Source: Microstegium vimineum (taxonomy: Eukaryota; Streptophyta; Magnoliopsida; Poales; Poaceae). From it: a DNA stretch of 64,000 nucleotides. Where the stretch lies: contig CM039137.1 of NCBI GenBank assembly GCA_022036555.1, forward strand, positions 28,637,535 through 28,701,534. The letters are read 5' to 3'. How positions within the stretch are numbered: the first letter of the stretch is position 1; each line of letters starts with the position of its first letter. Under the pieces are notes generated by a model that saw nothing but the letters and a program-made list of their open reading frames with translations, was not told the DNA's origin and did no database searches. Of this stretch, positions 46,164 through 57,750 are shown one piece after another. The translations under genes and the position numbers were made by a program.

Positions 46164-48434
46164 ATGTAAACACTCAGCAAACATCTGATCGCACGAAGTA
46201 TACGCGAGAACAGGAGGAAGCAGCAGCTAAAGAGACAACTCAGGAACCTGTGCATATCAAGCATATGGGGACGAGCAACACGAGTTGCTGTCAGTTTGTC
46301 ACGGCGTCACTTCACCTGGGGTGCTCACAGGCTGGGCCGCGTACGGCCCCCCTGGCGAGCCGGCCCGCGTGGCGCCCATGTGGCCGACGGCCCGTCGGAC
46401 CCTCCGCGTTCCGCACAGCAGCAGTCCACTTGGGTCGTGTGGGCTCCCTGGCATCCTCCCCGATGGGCGATCCGGTCTCGCGACCAGCCGACCCCCCGCG
46501 TCCCCGGCGCACGTGAAGGCGCGTCCGGTGGGGAATGGAACGGAGGGGGCAGGGCAGCGGACGTCCAACTAAACCCAGCTGCCGTCGTCGGCCCGGCCTC
46601 GCACGCACGCGCTCGCTGCCGTGCCGCCTAACTCGCACATGCACCGGCTCGGCGAACGGATAACCCATAAAGTCGCGGCGTCCGGTCCGGCCACAGCGTT
46701 GCCGCCGTCTCCGCGACTGTGCCGGGCGGAGCAGCGTATGCGGATGTCTGATGTCTCCTTTTCCATCGAGACTGGGCACGAGTTGTTCGGCTTCGTTTCG
46801 TCGGAGATTGAACCAGTCCGATCCGTTTCTTCTTCACCTTTTGCAGCGACGACGACGTGCCGGCGTTTGCGTGGAGGCCTCGTCCCCTCTAGAAACATCT
46901 CCCGGCCCGGCGAGGGTTGTTCGGATGCGGTCGACGGTCTACCGGTCTCGGCACGCGATCGCGCGCGGCCGGGCGAGGGGTCGCGAGGAAGGATGAGTGA
47001 GTCGATCGGAGTCGGATGGTCAGCGGCTTTGTTTGCCTAGCGTGCTGGACCGCTGGCTCTTATCCGAAACTTCGGATGATGAGATGAGATGAGATGAGAT
47101 GAGAATGAATAAGATAAGATGGTCGATGCGCCGGTGGAGGCGTCGTGATGGCCGTAATCTTGGTTTCGTATCCATCGACGTGGACCCGTCCGCACGCGCG
47201 TCTCCAGGACGTCACGCACGCATCATATCCACTGATGCACAAATCATGCCGCCCCCCGGCGCTTGCCGAAATGCTCGCGACGTGATTGCCGGATGCAGCA
47301 CCACCGATCGAGTGCCTGAATTTTCGTACTGGCCCTGGTGACGATGTTAGGCTGATTGCACGTGCTTGACCGATCTAATTCGGCGGGAGCGGTGCGGTGT
47401 GCGTCTCTGTCTGTCTCTAGACTCTCTACTGGGCCTGGCCTGATGCCCTGATCCTGATGGCGTGCTAACCGTTGCGCGTGACTCTGGTAAGCTCGCAGGC
47501 ACGATGGATTGATGGTAGGGAACCGATGCTAGCACAGACTCACGCTACTACTAGTGGTAACCCTTGATTCCGTGACTTGCCTTCCTTGTGTTCTCAGATC
47601 GATGAATCGATCGATTCCGAGAGAGTTAGAAGCAAACATCCTTGTGGCTTTGCTGGCTTCGCTCTTATCTGCCGACCTGCACTGCATCCGCTATCCCCGC
47701 CTGCCGCCTTAACGACGTCATTTTCACCTAACTGTTTCCTGCTGGATGTGCCGCCTCTTCATGGATATGCACGAGGACCGACATCGTAGGAGCATATTAT
47801 CATCTCTTGTCCTTCTTTATTAAAAAAAAAACTGGATATACAAGCATGCCAGTTGCAGGTCAGATTAACAAATCAATTCATGCACCTCACAGTCATCGCG
47901 ACGAACCGAGCTTTTCCCTGCATTTGCCTGAAAGCAGCAAGCAGCTAGCACAAGTCTATTCTCCGGGGAGAAATATACTGGGTCAAACAGGAGTGCTGAC
48001 GTTCCCCCTACCTACGTTCAGAGTTGACTGATCAAGAGATAAGCACCGTGAATGCCTGCGCGACTATAGCTTTCCTCCTCAACTTCGACAGCCTTCCAGG
48101 CTGCTTCCGCAGACCACAACGAGGTCGGGAGCAGACTCACCTGCCGCGGCCAGCCGCCGTCAAAGTTCGGCAGCGCAGACGTCCTCGCCGGGGTGCGAGG
48201 GGCGGTGCCTGCTTCGCCGGTCCAAGATTTCGAGCAAATCCCTGTTGGGTAGAAAACATTTCCTGGCGACCGCTGACTCGATGACAAGTGAGAACATTCC
48301 GAACCTGGTGGTGGCGAGCAGAGCCCATTAGAACAGTACAATCCGAGACCCGCACCTGGAAATGTGGCCAAATGCACGAATGGTTTGGTGGTTTGATGCA
48401 TGCCGTATCAGGCTACTATCAGCATGTATATGTA
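46164..48434. other. Intergenic, GC-rich, no gene recognised
   Basis: 46300-47040 is GC-rich with overlapping ORFs in all frames and no domain I can name. A GATGA pentanucleotide repeat lies at about 47078-47103. At 48018-48401 a 127-residue minus-strand frame contains SALPNFDGGWPRQ followed by a GTGAGT donor-like site. It may be an exon remnant of an unknown gene, but I could not find partners. Confidence 0.3.
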
Positions 48435-48872
48435 CTCCCTCCGTCCCATAAATTTTGTAATTGTAAGACTTTGAGCAAATTAAGATGAGTGTAAAATGAC
48501 TCTTTTGTCCTTACAAAAGGTTTAATTTGACAGCAGTTCAGATTTGCAATCATTACAAATACATAGTCACAACACACATGGTAATTCTAGAAGATACAAA
48601 AAAAAATAAAGAAAAATGATACTAGACAGTTCTTACGGTCACCAAGATACAAATAAAAATAAAAAATGTTGTTCATCGCTGAGTTTGTGGCCAGGAATTA
48701 TTAGGCGCCATTACAAGAACGTTACTGTAGTCCGTGAGATGATCAAATAGTCTCAGGGGTGGGTCCCACTTAATGTGATAGACAGTCATATAATAATTCC
48801 CTACTCTACCATTGTAATAATTTTGGGAAATTTTTGAATTCTAGAATTGCAAAATTTACTGGAGGGAGGGAG
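48435..48872. mobile_element. Stowaway MITE
   Basis: Begins CTCCCTCCGTCCCATAAATT and ends TTTACTGGAGGGAGGGAG with flanking TA. At 438 bp it is longer than the usual Stowaway. The interior shows paired ends (TTTTGTAATTGTAAG and ATTGCAAAATTTAC). Confidence 0.75.
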
Positions 48873-49202
48873 TATATTTTTGCACATCCCTCTGAACATC
48901 GGCTGTCCTGCTGCTCCTGCAGTCCTGCATGGTACATGCCGTACCAGTATTGAAGTAATCAAGAATATTAGTACATTCCCATTATGCATTCCCGTAAACC
49001 ATCAATCGACCCTTCTATTTGTGGATAACAGCTAGTACCGAGTACTGTAGTAGTACTAATTTTGAGCATTTTATTTTCATGCTTCTCAAGCAACTTGAAA
49101 CATTTGTTTAGACTTAGAAGATTGGCAGCTTTCTTATCTTATCTATAAAGAAGTATTGCCAACTTCTAGTACCAATCCTAGGATTCTAATAATATATGCG
49201 TT

Positions 49203-49400
49203 CACTCCGCTCCAAAATAGAGTGTTTTTAGTTTTGTGTTGCTTAAACTTGTCTGATATTGACCGAGTTCATATAAAATATATGAACATCTATCCTATCT
49301 AACAATCACGTTATTCGGACATATTTCATGGTAGAATTAATAAAATGAATTAAATTGACGTTGTAAAACGAAAACGAATGCCATTTGGGAATAGAGGGAG
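49203..49400. mobile_element. Stowaway-like MITE
   Basis: The left end CACTCCGCTCCAAAATAGAG and the right end TTTGGGAATAGAGGGAG are a diverged Stowaway pair around an AT-rich body. The TA duplications are not clear. Confidence 0.5.
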
Positions 49401-49405
49401 CATAA

Positions 49406-49619
49406 GGCCCTGTTTTGAATAGCATGCTAAGGTGTTTAGCGGCTCTAAAATAGCTAACTGCGGAGCTATATCGAGCTATAACGAGATATTATCGTTAAAT
49501 TGTACATGAATATAAATAGTGATATCCTGCCTTAAAAGTCTACAGTGGACTATAGCGGTAGCTTTAACGGGAGATTTAAAACTATAATTTTGATCCTATA
49601 GAATGATAGAAACAGGCCC
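49406..49619. mobile_element. Tourist-like MITE (TSD TAA)
   Basis: 214 bp. The left end is GGCCCTGTTTTGAATAGC; the right end read inward is GGGCCTGTTTCTATCATT. TAA lies on both sides (49403-49405 and 49620-49622). PIF/Harbinger-derived. Confidence 0.75.
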
Positions 49620-50370
49620 TAAGAAGAGAACTCTACTCAAGCAACAAAACTACCCAAGCAACGTCAAACACTTCTAAAATAGGTTGACTAGAGCGTCTAG
49701 TAGTTGTAAAGAACCAAGAACGAAACACAAAGTCAAACCAGTGCCTGCCTCTTTATGAAAGATTGAAAGTTACCTCTAAAAAAATCAAAGTTACATCTAT
49801 GCAGTCCCGATCGCCAAATCAAATTTACGCGTTCACGACATTGCCGACCAAAGTTACATTACTCTACACTTCATCACGTCATTCGGAAGAAACTGATACT
49901 ATAGATATAAAAATTGCCTACAGTTGAAGATGAGTAAAGGAAGTCTATACTCGATCGTCGATACCGTTCGTGGATTAAAAAAAGTGCCTAGCAAAAAGGA
50001 TAATACTGGAGTGTCCGGGGAACCAAGTGCTGCCGTCCTAGCATGGACGCCTGATGGAGACTGCCGCGTTCTTCCGTAAAATACAGCGGCGTCCGCGGGC
50101 CGAACACGAGAAAACATCGCGACCCGGACCCGGACGGCAGTAGCGCATCATCAGCTGCGGATAAGCTCGAAAACCCTTTCTTCCATGGTCCTTGCCGCCC
50201 TAATTTATTGATTGCCCACGCTGGCATGCTCGCCCACCCCGCGGTTTCCCGGACTCCGCCGTTTCAAACTCGCGCCGCGGCCCGGGTCCACACGCCAGGC
50301 CAGAGGCCACACGCTCCTCCTCTGTCTTCCATCTCGACTCGGCTCCGCCATCGCACTAGCTAGCTGCTGG

Positions 50371-50377
50371 TATAAAG
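50371..50377 (+). promoter_or_regulatory. TATA box of the HSPRO gene
   Basis: TATAAAG 129 bases before the ATG at 50506, in the context CTGGTATAAAGCACG. It would give a leader of about 100 bases, normal for an intronless plant stress gene. Confidence 0.6.
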
Positions 50378-50505
50378 CACGCCTTCCCTGCCTCGTTCTC
50401 GAGACCAAACTCAAAACAAGAACCCGATAATCAACTTCAGTCCCGTAGAAGGAATTTGAAAAGCAAACGTTACACCTCTGATCTGAGAGTTCAACTGAAG
50501 CTGGA

Positions 50506-51914
50506 ATGGCAACGCCCAAGCTGTCCCCGGTGTCGCCGGTTCGGCGGGACGACAAGCCGTGCGCGCCATCCTCCTCCTCGTCGACCGTTCTGAGGGCGCA
50601 GGACGCGTCTGCGGCTGAGGCGTACGAGCAGTACCTGCGCCTGCCGGAGCTGTCGAGCCTGTGGCAGGCCGGGTGCTTCCCGGAGTGGGCGGGGAAGGCC
50701 TGGTCAAGCCAGCGCTGCAGGCGCTCGAGGTCACCTTCCGCTTCGCGTCCCTCGCGCTGTCCGACCCGCGCGGGTACGCCAGCCGCCGCGAGCTCGCGCG
50801 CCGCCTCGAGTCCCTCGCGGCGCGGGAGGTGGAGCTGGTGTCCGCGCTCTGCGAGGAGGGCGACCGGACCGCGCCGCTCGCCGAGCTCAGCGCCTCCGGG
50901 GGCGTGGTCCCACGGGAGCGCAGCGCGTCCGAGGTGTGGCAGCTGCCCGGGAGCGCCGCCGCGGTCGTGTGCCAGGTCAGCGCGGCCAGCCTGCTCCCGC
51001 GCCTCGCCGCGTGGGACAAGTCCGAGACGCTCGCGGCCAAGATGATGTACGCCATCGAGAGCCAGATGCAGGGCTGCGCCTTCACGCTCGGCCTCGGCGA
51101 GCCCAACCTCGCCGGCAAGCCCGTGCTCGAGTACGACCGCGTCGTGCGCCCGCACGAGCTGCACGCGCTCAAGCCCAGGCCGGCGCCGGAGCCCAAGTCT
51201 GGGTACCGCAACCGGGAGCTCGAGACGCTCTTCACCATGTACCAGATACTCGAGTCATGGCTGCGCGCCGCGTCGCAGCTCCTCACCCGCCTCAACGAAC
51301 GGATCGAAGCCAAGAGCTGGGAGGCGGCGGCCAGCGACTGCTGGATCCTGGAGCGTGTGTGGAAGCTGCTTGCCGACGTCGAGGACCTCCACCTGCTCAT
51401 GGACCCGGACGACTTCCTGCGGCTCAAGACCCAGCTCGCCGTACGGGCGGCTCCGGGGTCTGACGCGTCCTTCTGTTTCCGGTCCAGGGCGCTCCTGCAC
51501 GTCGCTAACACCACTAGGGACCTCAAGAAGCGTGTGCCCTGGGTGCTCGGTGTCGAGGCGGACCCCAACGGCGGCCCACGGGTGCAGGAGGCGGCCATGA
51601 GGCTGTACCACAGCCGTAGGCGCGGTGAGGGCGAGGAGGCAGGCAAGGTGGAGCTGCTCCAGGCCTTCCAAGCAGTGGAGGTGGCCGTGAGAGGATTCTT
51701 CTTCGCGTACCGGCAGCTGGCGGCGGCGGTGATGGGCACAGCGGAGGCGTCGGGCAACCGGGCGCTGTTCGTGCCGGCGGAGGGGATGGATCCGCTCGCC
51801 CAGATGTTCCTCGAGCCGCCCTACTACCCCAGCCTGGACGCCGCCAAGACGTTCTTGGCGGATTACTGGGTTCAGCAGATGGCGGGGGGCTCTGCTCCGT
51901 CAAGGCAAAGCTAG
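50506..51914 (+). CDS. HSPRO: HSPRO / Hs1pro-1-like protein, frame broken by one base
   Basis: Homologue of sugar-beet Hs1pro-1 and Arabidopsis HSPRO2, stress- and pathogen-responsive plant proteins; the Arabidopsis proteins bind SnRK1 subunits. It is a single exon, as usual in the family. The N part reads AYEQYLRLPELSSLW, then FPEWAG. The conserved body follows in the next frame: LVKPALQALEVTFRF, LLPRLAAWDKSETLAAKMMY, FTLGLGEPNLAGKP, LERVWKLLADVEDLHLLMDP, GGPRVQEAAMRLY and FLEPPYYPSLDAAKTFLADY. The two frames meet at a G run (50691-50694) that is one G too short. 1409 bases plus one gives 470 codons including the TAG, or 469 residues, a normal length. The rest of the frame is intact, so this is either a very recent mutation or a base-loss error. 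Confidence 0.9.
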
Positions 51915-53361
51915 CTGAAACGACGAAATGGATCGGCTGGATAGCGACCGAATCGCGCAGTTTTGCAGGCCTATGCATGCATCGTAATTTCGTTGTGGCC
52001 TTGTGGTGATAGAGTGATTCATTTCTATAGCGATCATATTGTACTAGTGTAGTACATGTAGCACTAGATTCTCTTTACTATCATTGTGCCCTGCGTCGTG
52101 TTGTGTTCTACATAGAGAGACTGGTTCAGTTAGATACTTAGATGCCATTTGTAACCATAGGCAAGCATTTCAATTGGGCACCGTGTATATATGGAACTTT
52201 TGTAAATACGTGTAGATGGTTTCATGTATTGAACTGACTGAATTTTGTTGATCGATCCAATATGAAGGCTGGAGTAAATGCAGGAGCCAGGAATCATGCC
52301 TACACTGTAGCGCCGAAGCCAGAAATCAAAACCTAAGAACACCATCAACGAAGGTTTCATAGAAACTATACAGAAATTTCACAGAAATTATTTAATTTTA
52401 GAGAAAAAAAATAGGAGAGTACAAAAAAATCACGCAAACAGGAATTGAAGTTACTTTAGTTAGCTATCTGAAGATGAAATAGCAAGTCTATTGCAGATCT
52501 CTTCTTTTTTTAGATGTCTTTTATTTTACGAAATAGCTAAGCTATACAATTTGGTTATTAATTTTAGCCCTGGTGAAGTTGTTCTAAGATAAATAATAAG
52601 AAATGTCAAATCAAATTACCTCTTCTTTCAAAAAAAAACACTGCCTTTTTTAGATGTTTGAGAACGGAAATAAATTAGATGGACACCAGGTGCACCAGTG
52701 TTACTATGAGACTCCGCCTAAATGATTGACACCAGTGTTACATAGCGCTGTAATTAGTTTTATAATATGAATTATATTTAATTCATTTAATTAATATCAA
52801 ACATCGAATGTGACAAAGACCTACAAAATAGTTAGGCAACCAAACACCCCCAGAGACGAAGGTAAGTTGTTGGTAGGTGGTGCAAATGCACCACCCAAAA
52901 AATACAAAAACAATAAATTTGATTAAAATTTCACCATATATGCACTACCTAATAGAATTGTCTATGCACCTACAAGATAAATGCACCACCATCTAATTTG
53001 TTCTAGCTTCGTCACTGAACACCCCCGAAGAAGCGATGGAACATCTGTTGTTCCAATGAACGAAGGTTGCAGATTTTTGGGCAGTTCTGGGCATTCCAAT
53101 CCCTCAGAATGGTTTTGCCGCATACGGCATTCCCTCTACAATTAAATTCAGTGCATTTCCCCAGCAGCAGCATAGCATGTTAGTTGGCTTATGCTGTTGG
53201 CAGCTTTAGAAGAGAAAATTGGTGTCATTTTCTGCGACCAAATGTCCTCCTAAGACAATTACTCATTGACTATTGATCTGAAGCCAAGTAGTGGAAAACG
53301 AAGGTCTTATAATTTAGGATGGAGAGAGTACGTAATTACTTATGTTAAATTCTCACCACTC
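51915..53361. other. Intergenic downstream of HSPRO
   Basis: The first few hundred bases probably include the HSPRO 3' untranslated region. At 52732-52851 is half of the MITE family seen at 1453-1791 (ATAGCGCTGTAATTAGTTTT to GGCAACCAAACACCCCC). No other gene or RNA is recognised. Confidence 0.45.
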
Positions 53362-53364
53362 TTA

Positions 53365-53646
53365 GGACCTATTTGTTAAAGCTTGTACCGGCTTCAGTTT
53401 TTTCTGACGAATTTACTATTCATATACTATTCACAAAAGTTATTTTTTTTATCTCTTTTCTCTTCTCTCCTCTCACAGAGTCATCGGAAGCTAGAGAAGT
53501 CAGCTTCTTTTAGCTTTACCTGCTCTCGCTCTCTCCGTGAGAGAAGAGAGTAGAGCGGAGAGATAAAAATATTTTCTACGAACCGTGTATAAACCATAAA
53601 TGTGTCAGAAAAGCTGGAGTCATTTAGAGCCCTACCAAACGGGGTC
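53365..53646. mobile_element. Tourist-like MITE (TSD TTA)
   Basis: 282 bp. Termini GGACCTATTTGTTAAAGC and, inward from the right, GACCCCGTTTGGTAGGGC. TTA flanks both sides (53362-53364 and 53647-53649). A CTCTC-rich centre mirrors a GAGAG-rich one (around 53460-53560). Confidence 0.65.
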
Positions 53647-53882
53647 TTAACCTCTCAATATATGTAGGCTGTCGCAGCCAAATTTGCAATGATATACAAA
53701 TAAATAGAATCAGGTGGGGAATTCCCCGCTGGACCTTTTAAAATAAGATAATGGTGACTCGGTGGTTGAAGGCTATTTAGGGGAAAAGTTATTTCAGTAG
53801 AATGATTTGGTTGTGAAAAGATAACCAGCATGACTATCAAATGGCCCCATACAAATGAATTGTTGTGCTTTCAGTCTAATCA

Positions 53883-54221
53883 ATGTACAAAAACTTAATA
53901 AAATACCAAACAGATATACCTCTAAATAAATATATTTACAAGTTAAAATTACCTCTTAAAATTAAGATCTTTGTTTGGTTCTTATTGATAGGGGACATTT
54001 TAACAAAGGGCATCCTTATAAAGAGAAATAGAAAAGGAGACCATCCAATATTTATTTATTGTCATGTCATAATATTTGTTTGGAGAGTTGTTGAAGGAGA
54101 TTTTGATTTACATTCACCGACTAAGATGACAGATTTACTAAGAGTTCGGCTACATCGAGTAGACACCAAACTATGTTCTCAAATTTTTGTGGGAGCAAGT
54201 GCAATTGCGTCGGTATTATAA
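53883..54221 (+). pseudogene. LINE zinc-binding RT domain (zf-RVT) relic
   Basis: The open frame MYKNLIKYQTDIPLNKYIYK then LKLPLKIKIFVWFLLIGDILTKG resembles the zf-RVT region that follows reverse transcriptase in plant LINEs (…KLPLKIKIFLW.. ILTK.NL..R). The Cys/His positions are eroded (IYCHVIIFVWRVVEG) and no reverse transcriptase precedes it. It is a 5'-truncated and decayed non-LTR retrotransposon piece. Confidence 0.65.
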
Positions 54222-54239
54222 ACACATGGTACCTCACTG

Positions 54240-54885
54240 TTCGGAGAAAAAGCAAAATACTGATGGGTAGCCCAAAGCTGTCGAAGATGAAGCCCAATTC
54301 TAACAGGATTTGTCACCGACTTGAAAAGTAAGTTATAGACTCGGGTAAACGTGGAAGCCAAGTTCTATTGATCCTTAGGCTTCATCTATGCTACCTAGTG
54401 CTAGTTTCACACATCATATTCACTCATTAGATTCACATATGTCAAACTACGTGTTTATACCCTTTAATAGCACAACCAAAGAAGAAAATCAAAGACCTAT
54501 AACACTTGTCCGTCATTATAGGAATGGAAACCATAATTTCTCATTCAATTATTATCATTGTGATATCGAAACAACGCAACGGCAAGATACACTTTAGTTA
54601 TAATAATTATATGGTCAAAACTAAATTAGGAGTCTAAAAGCTTTCGATACTTATATTTCAAGCCCTGATAGACAGCGTGAGTGTACATCCACATCCACAT
54701 CCACACCCTACACCCTAGTAGGTGCGGTGCACGGGAGCACTCACACCCATGGGTCCAACTGTAATCCCTAATGCAGCCAGATTTAGTTAGGATTTCATTT
54801 TCTAATTCATTTTGAGTGACATCTTATAGAAATTCATATATCAAAACACATGTATCACTGAAAGCTTCCTGATTCCGTTTACCAC
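54240..54885. other. Intergenic, nothing recognised
   Basis: AT-rich. A short CCACATCCACATCCACACCC run lies near 54688-54712. No ORF with a recognisable domain. Confidence 0.35.
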
Positions 54886-55105
54886 TTAGACTTCCCCAAG
54901 AACAGCAGACATGTTCCCGCATGGCTTGCAGAGAGCTTCCAAGGGGGATAGCCTTAAACATAATCAAGCAATGATCTGTATATCTTGCAGTCGGTGGAGG
55001 TCTCATGTGGAAGTAGTATTGGCGCGGCAGGGTAGAGGCACATATAGTCTCTGACGAAGCATTGAAGGTAAGGCAGATGGGGCAGGTCGTTCTTGTCACG
55101 AACAC
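54886..55105 (-). pseudogene. CYP81-like P450 exon-2 relic with internal deletion
   Basis: The segment 54985-55105 (minus) is closely similar to 56350-56470 of the neighbouring P450 (the K-helix region encoding NDLP, LPYL, LYPAAP and LLPHE). The segment 54886-54935 resembles the last ~50 bases of that gene (GAACAGCAGACATGTTC and GCTTGCAGAGAGCTTCC). The middle of exon 2, including the heme-binding loop, is missing, and the frame is broken. It is a remnant of a tandem duplicate. Confidence 0.7.
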
Positions 55106-55988
55106 AACTACAGTATTACCGACCTGTGAGTCACCTGATGAAATGTATATTTAATTATTTTTTATTTTATTTTATTGAATAGGATAAATGAGGAAAATTT
55201 TAAATACAAGAAATCTTTTCTCTAGATTTGATTGATGTATGCGTAATCTCTTACTGATATGGTTAATCTTTTTTATTTTATAACTTTGTAATTTATATAT
55301 TCTTATTAATATATAATTTTGTATATGACTTTATACATTTGATTTTGCATATGGTATGATTTGCATGTATACATAATTAGCGTGTGAGTGTGATTGAAAG
55401 AAATTTAACCTCCAGTCATTACTGGAGATCGAGGATGCAGAGGGTCAGCGTGGTCATCACGGAGAGCCAGATCCCGCAAGCTCTCCCGTGATCAAGGAAG
55501 TATTTTTGTTTGCCTATATTTTTTATTTTATTAAATAATTTATAAAATGTGAAAAATTAATGGTTTATATTGATTCAAGATATTATCTCCTAATGTAAAG
55601 GTTGTACGTGAACATTATTTTAAAAAATATATTGCATAAATCTAATGATACTTATTTGGTAGTATAAAACGTTAGAATTTAGTGTATAAATTTGATCAAA
55701 TTTTAGATATTTCGACTTAAAGATAAAACTAAAACATCAAGTTTTTTAAGGCAGATGGGGTATAAGATTCTAGATCATAATAGAACACGAGTTGATGGCT
55801 AGTTCCCTCTCAGTTCGATGGATAAACCCCCCAAGAAATACTTATAATGTAATATATATACATACACGTGCAGTGGTACAACTTTAAAATGAAGAAACTG
55901 CTATACATAGTATCAATAAGCATTACATATTTGCTTACTAGCTAGTATCGTTTAATTATTCGTATCTACAATTTTTCAAAATTTCACT
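55106..55988. other. Intergenic between two P450 relics
   Basis: AT-rich. It contains a stretch near 55600-55750 with the flavour of a decayed Stowaway element (AATCTAATGATACTTATTTGG). No gene is recognised. Confidence 0.35.
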
Positions 55989-57647
55989 CTAGATTTTCTG
56001 AAGAACAGCAGACATGTTCGCTCGTGGCTTGCACAGAGCTTCCAGTGGGACATTCTTGGACATGATGGTGCCAGTAGCTGTTGTCATGTCAACTTCCGCA
56101 TCCCCAATCCTGGTCCAATCGAAGCACTGGAGCAGCACCCCCCGGACTAGCCCCATGGTTCGCATCGCGAGATTCTCACCGGGATACCTGCGCCTCCCCA
56201 TCCCAAATGGCATCATAAACTTCCCCTCTGCTCTGCCGTGCTCGAACCTCCGGCCTGAACTCCTCCGGGTCCTCCCATGTCGCCGGATCCCTGTGGATGG
56301 CGTACGCATTGACAAGGATCATCGACCCTGCTGGGACGTCGTACCCGTGGATCTTGCAGTCGGTGGATGCCTCGTGCGGCAGTAGCATCGGCGCCGCCGG
56401 GTAGAGGCGAAGCGTCTCGCTGATGATGCAGTGGAGGTACGGCAGACGGGGAAGGTCGTTCTTGTCGAGAAGGCGACCCCCTCCGACGTTGGACTCGATT
56501 TCGTCTTGCGCCTTTTTCAGCACATCTGGGTGGTTAAGCAGGAGCGACATTGCCCATTCCATAGTCGTTGAGGTCGTCTCCGTGCCGGCGCCGAGCAGGT
56601 TCTTCAATCCAGATACGAAGAAAAAATATTAGTGAAAGATCGCATGGCAATTAGCTGCACAGAAGCAGAACTAAGGATATGGAAACATGCGTAGTGCTTG
56701 CTACTCACTGGCACGAGAGCGTTGATAAAGGTGTCCGTGTAGACATCGGGCTCTGTTTTCTGCAGCGACAGCATGACGCCGATCATGCCCATCTTCTCGT
56801 CCGCCGAGTCGTTGCCATCGGCCTCGCCTTTCTTGCGCTCCAGCTGCTTCAGCTTCTGCCTTTCCGCATCGATCATCTTGTCGAAGAACAAGTCCCTTCG
56901 CTTAACCAGGTCCGCGAGCTTCCTCTTGGCGCCGTACACATCGAGCCACCGCAGCAGGGGCATGTAGTCCCCCAGGTTGGCCCCACCAACCAGCGGGATG
57001 GTCTCCTCGATGATCTCCTTCAACTCCCGCGCCTCCTTGGACATGTCCTCGTCCGCGTCGTTGGAGTAGGTGTTCCTGGTCTGCGCCATGATCTCCATGA
57101 GGACACTATGGGAGAGGTCAAACAGCCTCCGCTTCAGCTCGACCCTGGCGGAGGCGCGGGCGAGGCGGCGCACCATGGCGCGCAGCTCGCGGGCGATTAT
57201 GGTGTCGGACATGACGTTGACGCGGTGCGCCGAGAGGAGGTGCACGGTGGAGACGCGGCGCATGGTGCGCCACAGCGCGCCGTAGTTGAGGACGGTGAGC
57301 ACCGAGTAGTCGAAAGAGGCCTCACGCGTGGACGGGAAATGTGGGCGGCTGGCGATCCCGACGTCGAGGTCCCCGGAGAAGCACTCCTTCGCCAGCGCCG
57401 CGGAACCGATGACAACGGCGTGGCGGCCGCCGAGGCGCAGGTGGACGACTGGCCCGTGGCGCGACACAAGGCCGGCGAGCGTGGTCTGGAGCGGCTTCTT
57501 GAGCAACGGGAGGTGGCCGAGGATGGGGAGCGCGAGCCGCGGGCCAGGTGGCAGCCGTTGTTGCTTCTTGCCGCGCCTCATCAGGAGGTGGTGGAGCAAG
57601 ACGAGGAGCACGGAGGTGACCACGGCGACGTAGTAGAATCTCTCCAT
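55989..57647 (-). pseudogene. CYP81-like cytochrome P450 pseudogene
   Basis: ER-anchored monooxygenase family; grass CYP81A members hydroxylate diverse small molecules, including herbicides. Exon 1 is 57647-56709 (313 codons): N-terminal anchor YYVAVVTSVLLVLLHHLL, then LPPGPRLALPILGHL. Exon 2 is 56601-55989: I-helix GAGTETTS, K-helix ETLR, HRDPATWEDPEEFRPE, and the C-terminal PLEALCKPRANMSAVLQKI. One intron at the position usual for CYP81. Two lesions: two bases are missing near 56249-56253 (after FRPE), shifting the frame, and the heme loop reads FGMGRRRYPGE where a Cys must precede PGE (Tyr codon TAT at 56184-56186). With two bases restored the length would be 517 residues, typical for the family. 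Loss of the axial Cys alone would abolish P450 activity, so this is a true pseudogene. Confidence 0.9.
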
Positions 57648-57682
57648 GGCTGCTCTGTGGTGAGCGCGCGATGAGCTGAAAC

Positions 57683-57741
57683 TTGGGACAAGTTCTAGCT
57701 GTGGACAGTGCTGTGTATGTTGGGACAAGTTCTAGCTGTGG
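57683..57741. repeat. 22 bp direct repeat upstream of the P450
   Basis: TTGGGACAAGTTCTAGCTGT (plus GG) occurs at 57683-57704 and again at 57720-57741, 37 bases apart, between the P450 ATG and its TATA box. It is probably a small tandem duplication in the leader. Confidence 0.8.
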
Positions 57742-57750
57742 GCGTGGTCA

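Noticed and set aside
50411..51757. 448-residue minus-strand ORF over HSPRO
   Set aside because: It is a shadow in GC-rich coding DNA. The plus strand encodes a conserved HSPRO protein.
56679..57674. 331-residue plus-strand ORF over P450 exon 1
   Set aside because: It is a shadow of the minus-strand P450 exon, which has the proper motifs and splice sites.
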